A stretch of DNA of 64,000 bases from Aquila chrysaetos chrysaetos (Eukaryota > Chordata > Aves > Accipitriformes > Accipitridae): positions 36,293,505-36,357,504 of the forward strand of contig NC_044009.1 of the NCBI RefSeq assembly GCF_900496995.4. Reading direction: 5' to 3'. The notes under the pieces are model-generated. The model was given only the letters and a program-made list of their open reading frames with translations. It was not told the DNA's origin and made no database searches. The translations under genes were made by a program, and so were the position numbers. Positions 54,401-60,400 of this stretch are shown one piece after another; position 1 is the first letter of the stretch, and each line of letters begins with the position of its first letter.

Positions 54401-57400
54401 CACGTTGCTGGGGTTAACCCGGGCTGGGGCTTCGGCTTGGTCGGCCCCAGCCGCCTTCCCCGCGCCTCTCCCCTTCCCCTCCCGCTCGTCCCGGGGAGCA
54501 CGACCGCACCTCCTCGCCTCCAGCCCCTCTCCTGCCCCTGCCGCCTTCGTCTCCTCCATCCTCCCCTCCGGCACCCCGTGTCCTGGGGTACCCCGTACCT
54601 GAGCGCCTCCGGCCCCCCGCTGCCGTCGGGGTGCCCCTCTCGCTGGCCCCGCGGGACACGGCGCTGGGGAGGGAATAGCTCCCTCTGCGAGAGGGAAAGC
54701 AAAGCCAAAGGGACAAACGCCAACCAAAGCCAGCTCCAGGCTGTCAGCTCCTGTCCTGGACGGACACACGGAGCCGGCCGCGGACGCCGTTCGAGCTGCC
54801 ACCGCACCAGGTTCCCCTGGAAGGCTCTGGTGCTGGAAGGGGCGAAGGAAAGGGATTTTGCTGCCCGCTCCTTCTCTTCGCCTGGGATCTTTTCTTCCCC
54901 GTCCCCTTTGGTAAGTCCTGACTTTGCTTTTCTTTGAGCTGGATGGGATGGGGGAAAGGGCTGCTGGTGGGTGGGGAATTCATGGTCGTGGTGACCCACG
55001 GCTCACGGGTTGGGGTTACTTCTTGCCATCATATCTGGGTATGGGATGAAACCTGAGCTGGGGGGCTGAGCTCTTCCCCATGGGACTCAGTCCGCATCCT
55101 TCCTCCTACAAAGGGTCCCAGGACCCCAGGATCTTCCCTGCTGGCTGATGCTCCAGAGATGCCCTGGGACCAGGGCTCTGGGTGGTGGGGAGTGGAGGCA
55201 GCAGGTGGGATGCTGCTGGGGGCAGGACCAGGGGAGACACAGTGGTGCCCCATCCTTATCCTCTGCACTGGTGCAGAGCCCCAGCCAGGATTCCGTGGTG
55301 GTGCCCGATGCTGTATGGTGCACCCCACTGGGCGTGAGGTGGATGGCTGGGATTTTGGGGATGTGAGCTGACACCCCCTCCCCCTTCCCATTGTCACACG
55401 TGCCCTGGACCAGTTTTTCTCCCAGGCATAGCTGCAGGGTGCTGGGGAGGGAGAGGGCAAAGTGTTGCCCTGCCAGGGCAGCGAGCCTGGCAGCGGGGGT
55501 AGGACCAGGCTGGGCTCAGCGCTTCCTCCAGCCGCCTCTCTACAGCTGGAGCAGATAGAGCCGGAGCAGAGCTGTGTTGGGGGCTGAGCCCTGGGCAAAA
55601 CAAACCCATGCTGGGATGGCACAGCCTGCCAGACTGGAGCTGCCCTGACCTTCAGGGACAAAATCTGACCTTGCTGGGAGCTGCAAACACTTAGCAAACA
55701 GGGGCCTGGGAGCCTGCTGCTTTGGGAATGGCTGCTTTAGCTAAGGCAGCCTGTCCCTCCTTCCCTTGGTCTTTTTTGGGGGATTTTATCCAAATTCTCA
55801 GGTGACAAGCAATAGACAGTCATATAAGTTATAGCGTGGCCCAGGGGTGGTGGAGGGGGCCTGGGAGTGTTGGGAAATAGCAGGATTTGGCTCTTGGCAT
55901 CAGAGCCCAAGGAGTGTGTGGGGTCGAGGACAGGGTGGGCAGTCAGGTGTCGGGCAGAGCAGCTGTGGGACGAGGGCTCAGCTGATGGCGGAGGTGTCAC
56001 AGCCCCTTCCTTGCTTGCTACCCTGGTACCACTCTTGGGGCGGGGGCCACCAGATTCCCCATGTCCCTGCCTGGCCGGAGGGTCCGGGGAAGGTGGGACA
56101 GGGCGCTTGGGGCTTTCTGGCTCTGCTGTGAACCACGTCGTGCCCCATCCTGATCCTGCTTCGAGACATTTCTCCCAGTCGTGGGGTGGTGCCCAGCCCA
56201 CAGTCTAATTAAAGCCTTTCCCATCTATTTTCTCCCTTGGCGCCACGTGCTTTCATTTATATTTATTTATTCCCCTTTCCTTTCTATTCCTCTGCCCTAT
56301 TTATCCCAGCCCCCACCCTGGCTCTTGCCCTGTTTCCCGGGACCGGTCAGCACCCATCGCTGCCATCAGACAGGAGGGCTGGGCCTTTTCCCCAGCTCCA
56401 GGCGATGTCTTAGCCTCTCCGGCATTGGCGCTGCCCCTGGACATGCTGCTTTTTCCTTTCTTCTTCCATGGGAAGGGATTCCCTCCCTCTCTCCCCCTTT
56501 TCCCCCGTACGGGAAGTGTTGCGGAGTCAAACGCTGCCGATTCCTGGCTGCACCGGCTGGATGAAGGAGCTCTGAGTCTCAAGGAGAAATTGTGGACCCC
56601 CATCCTCATCCTTTCCTGTACCAAATACCCAGAGAGGAGCTTGCTGTGCGGTTCTGGGGCATCTTCAAGCCAATGGGGGGCTTTGGGGCTTGGCTGCCTC
56701 CTTGGGATGCTTCTTGCAGGGATTTGGGAGTGGAAAATCAGCAGCTAGGAGCGGGCCCTGACTTGGTAGGACTCGTGCTGGGTGTTATTGCCCCTCTCTG
56801 CTTTATGGCGAGGGGATTTGGTGGTGCAGGAGCTACCTGGGGCACGGGTGCAGTGATGTGGGACTGGTTAAGCCGTCCCGGCTCAGGGCTGGCTTTCGGA
56901 AGTGTTTTGCTCGCAGATAGGAGCGCTCTGATTTCACACTATCGCGTTAGGGCCGTCTTCCGTCCCTGAGTCAGCCGCCTGGCCCCCCGCCAGGGAAGAG
57001 TCATTTTTTCCTCCAAAAGAAAGTGTTTAACACTGCTCGCGGGCCCTTCCAGGAAACCTCAGTGGGGAGCTGGAAAAGCAGGAGTCTGCAGCCTAGCCGG
57101 TGCTGTGCACGGTCCGGTGGGGGGGGACACACAGCTTGGGGGCTGTCCCCATTGCTCTCTTGGTGGCCAGGGTCCCTCTGTGCCCCCAAAATCTGGCTGT
57201 CCCGTTTGGAAAGATTTAAAGGGCACAGCTGGTTGTGGTGTTGGGACTGCCAGGGGTGGTGGGAGCTGGGGGGCTCTGAGCTGGGGTGCAGGGTTGCTGG
57301 TGGTGATGCTGCCATGCCCTGGCTGCATCCTGGCCTTTTGGGACTGTTGAGTGGAGCTGGCTGCTTGCATCAGCCTGGAATCACAGTGCTGGGGTGGTCA

Positions 57401-60400
57401 GTGCCTCTCCGGAGAGGAGATGCTGCATGTTTGGGGTTGGGCAGAGGCGCTGCCTGTGTGGGAGCTTTGGGGCAGCATCCGGCTGCAAGGATAGGTCTGG
57501 GGCAGCTCCACCCGGCCTGAGAGAGGGAAGGGGAAGGACAGAAAGGGTGGGAGCCTGTCTGTAGCCAGGGAAGAAAATGTCAAGGATGGGCGGCTGGCTG
57601 GATCCGTGCATCATCTGGGAGGAGAGTGGGCAGGGAGAGGGAAGGTGGGTCTGTGGTTCATCTGTCCTTCACCCGTGGGCTGAGTACATCCATCCAGCTG
57701 GAGACATGCAGAGCTATGAGGCCAGATCCTGAGATCCTGACCGCCTCCGCCCATCCTCCTATGGCCAGTGGTGCATCTCCCCCACCCGCCCCGTTCGCCT
57801 CCCCACTGCCGCGTGGCCCTTTGGGGCCAGCTGAGCCTTGTGGAGCGGCGATGGCCGACTGTGTGGGCAGCCCCAGCCCTCGCCAGCCATGGAGGGGAGT
57901 TGCCAGGAACAATGTCTGGAACTGGGAACGGGGGGGATATTTGGTGAAACCCAGCGGAGCAGGCAGTGCTTGCAGGGCAGGGCAGGACGGCATGCGGAGC
58001 GGGGACCGTAGGGGCATGGGGATGGGGGGAGGTCTGGCTCCAGTGTCTCTGCATGGTGGCGCCCCTGGGATTGCGGAGGGTGCCGAGGAGACGGCGATGC
58101 TGGTCATTAAGCGTTCCGGCGGCACGGAAGAGATCGAAACCACCGGCTAATGGGACCCATTAGCTCCGTGCAGAGAGCCAGCAATTGATCTGGGGTCTCG
58201 TGTTCATTTCTCCCCTTGCAGAGGTTGGGCACACGCAAGGGCCCCTGGATGGGAGCCTCTACGCTAAAGTGAAGAAGAAAGACTCCCTCCACGGCAGCAC
58301 CGGCGCCGTCAACGCCGCTCGCCTCCCGCTCTCGGCAGCACCCAACCACGTTGAGCACACGCTCTCGGTGAGCAGTGACTCGGGCAACTCCACCGCCTCC
58401 ACCAAGACCGACCGGACCGATGAACCGGGGGTGCCCGGGGCGCCCAGTGGCCAGGCGGTGCTGAGCCCCGAGGAGAAGCGGGAGCTGGATCGTCTCCTCG
58501 TTGGCTTCGGCTTGGAAAGGGCGCCGCCCATGCACAACCACGTGCCCGGCCCCATACCGGCGCGCCTACCCGCCATGCCAGGCCGCCACGTGGTGCCGGC
58601 TCAGGTGCACGTCAACGGGAACGCCGCGGCGCTGGTGGCGGAGCGGGAGACGGATATCTTGGATGACGAGCTGCCCAACCAGGATGGGCACAGCGTGGGA
58701 AGCCTGGGCACACTCTCCTCCTTGGATGGCACCACCACCGCTAGCGAGGCCGGCTACCAGGAGGCACCCCGGGTGGGCAGCCTCTCCTCCCTGCCCAACG
58801 GCCCCTCAAGCTGCAACGGAGCTGAGAAGCTACTGAAGGAGGGGCTGTACGATGGTGAGCCGCTCTCCAACGGCGGCTACCCCTACAACAACCAGAACGC
58901 CCTGATGGGCCACCACCTCCGTGACCCACTGCCTTCCTTGCGGCCTTCAGCATCCACTCAGGACCATCTGGCCGGCTATCCGCAGCGCCCGCCGGGCTCC
59001 CACGCACCGGGCTGGCTCCAGCCCCAGCCGCTGCCCAGCTCCCAGCCCTACCTGTATGGCTACGACCCCCCCGGCACCTACCGCTCCCGGTCCTTCCCGG
59101 CGGTGGACACAGCCAAGTACGACACGACCCCGGCGCTGCCCCAAGCCCCGACTCGCAGCACCAGCAGCCGGGAGGCCGTGCAGAGGGGCTTGAATTCCTG
59201 GCAGCAGCAAGGAGGGAGCCGGCCGCCTTCCCGGCTGCAGGAGGGTGGCATGGAGAGCCACAGCCCCAGCATCTCCAGCTGCAGCCCCCAGCCCAGCCCG
59301 CTGCAGCCAGTGCCCCCACACAGCCACAGCATGCCTGAATTCCCCCGGGCGCCTTCCCGCCGGGAGATCGAGCAGTCCATCGAAGCCCTCGATGTCCTCA
59401 TGCTGGACCTCGCACCCACCGTCCACAAGTCACAGAGCGTGCCCGCCACCTCCCGCCAGGACAAGCCGGCAGGACCCCTGCTCTCCTCCCTCTCCGCCCA
59501 GCCCATCGCTGGTCTCTATGCCCGGCCGGCTCCACAGGTGGCCCAGCCAAGGTCCTTCGGCACCTCCGTGAGCCCTGTGGTCTCCGAGCCTGGGGGCAAA
59601 GCCTGTTCTCCCAGGGAGCCGGACTATGGGGTGCACGAGTACCGGGAAACCTATTTGCCCTACAGCTACCAGCAGGCACCGGTGCCGGAGCCGAGGAGCT
59701 ACAGCCAGGCCCCAGCTGGAGCACCGATGGGCATCCTCCCACTCAGCACCTCCTACAGCCCCGTGGGGTCTCAGCAGCTCCTCATCTCCTCCCCGCCTTC
59801 CCCCACCGTCCCAGCACAAACCCAGATGCCCCCCAAGGGACCGGAGAGCTATGAAGACCTGTCGAGGTCGGCAGAAGAGCCCTTGAATCTGGAGGGCCTG
59901 GTGGCCCACAGGGTGGCAGGTAGGATGCTTTGATTCCTTGGGGGGGCGGGGGGGACCGCATGTCCCAAGAAACTGGAGCCCGCGGCGGTGGCGTGCATGG
60001 TGGAGCCAGGGATGGGAGATGCGGCGACTCCTCGTCCGTGCTGGATCCGGGCTTGGGACTGAGCCACCCGCCGTGGGGGCATGCCGGGCAAGGGGACAGA
60101 CAGCCTGTGCCACTCTCCTTTGCCGAGAACCCCCTTTTCAGCTCGCCGTCTGCAGCAGCATCGCCCAGAGGTGGGGAGAAGGGGTGGCCGAGGGGGTCAG
60201 GCCCCCCCATCCTCACCGCTTTGGGGTATGGGGCTGGTCTGTCCCCTGCAGCAGGCCTGCTTCCTGCATCCCGGGGGGATTTCTCCCTTTCGGGGAGAAT
60301 ATGGCCCAATTTGGGAAGATGTTTTCACCTCTGGCTGAGAGTGTCCTGCCTGGACCCCGCCTTGGACATGATGCTCTCCTTGCCTGGAGCGTGCTCTGGT

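Larger units (their letters stand above)
49412..58221 (+). other. Large TNS1 intron with possible internal promoters
   Basis: No conserved coding exon was found in 8.8 kb. The long plus-strand frame 49798-51282 has no domain and is a GC-rich artefact. Present are a perfect CArG box at 50923, a GC-rich segment with a good donor at 53076/53077, and a second CpG-rich segment ending in GTAAGT at 54911. The region 55000-58200 is otherwise unremarkable, with A/T-rich stretches near 56200-56300. Confidence 0.5.

Noticed and set aside
57850-57940. ATG frame [14 protein letters not shown] as another alternative tensin exon
   Set aside because: No donor in a usable phase was found and no resemblance to tensins.
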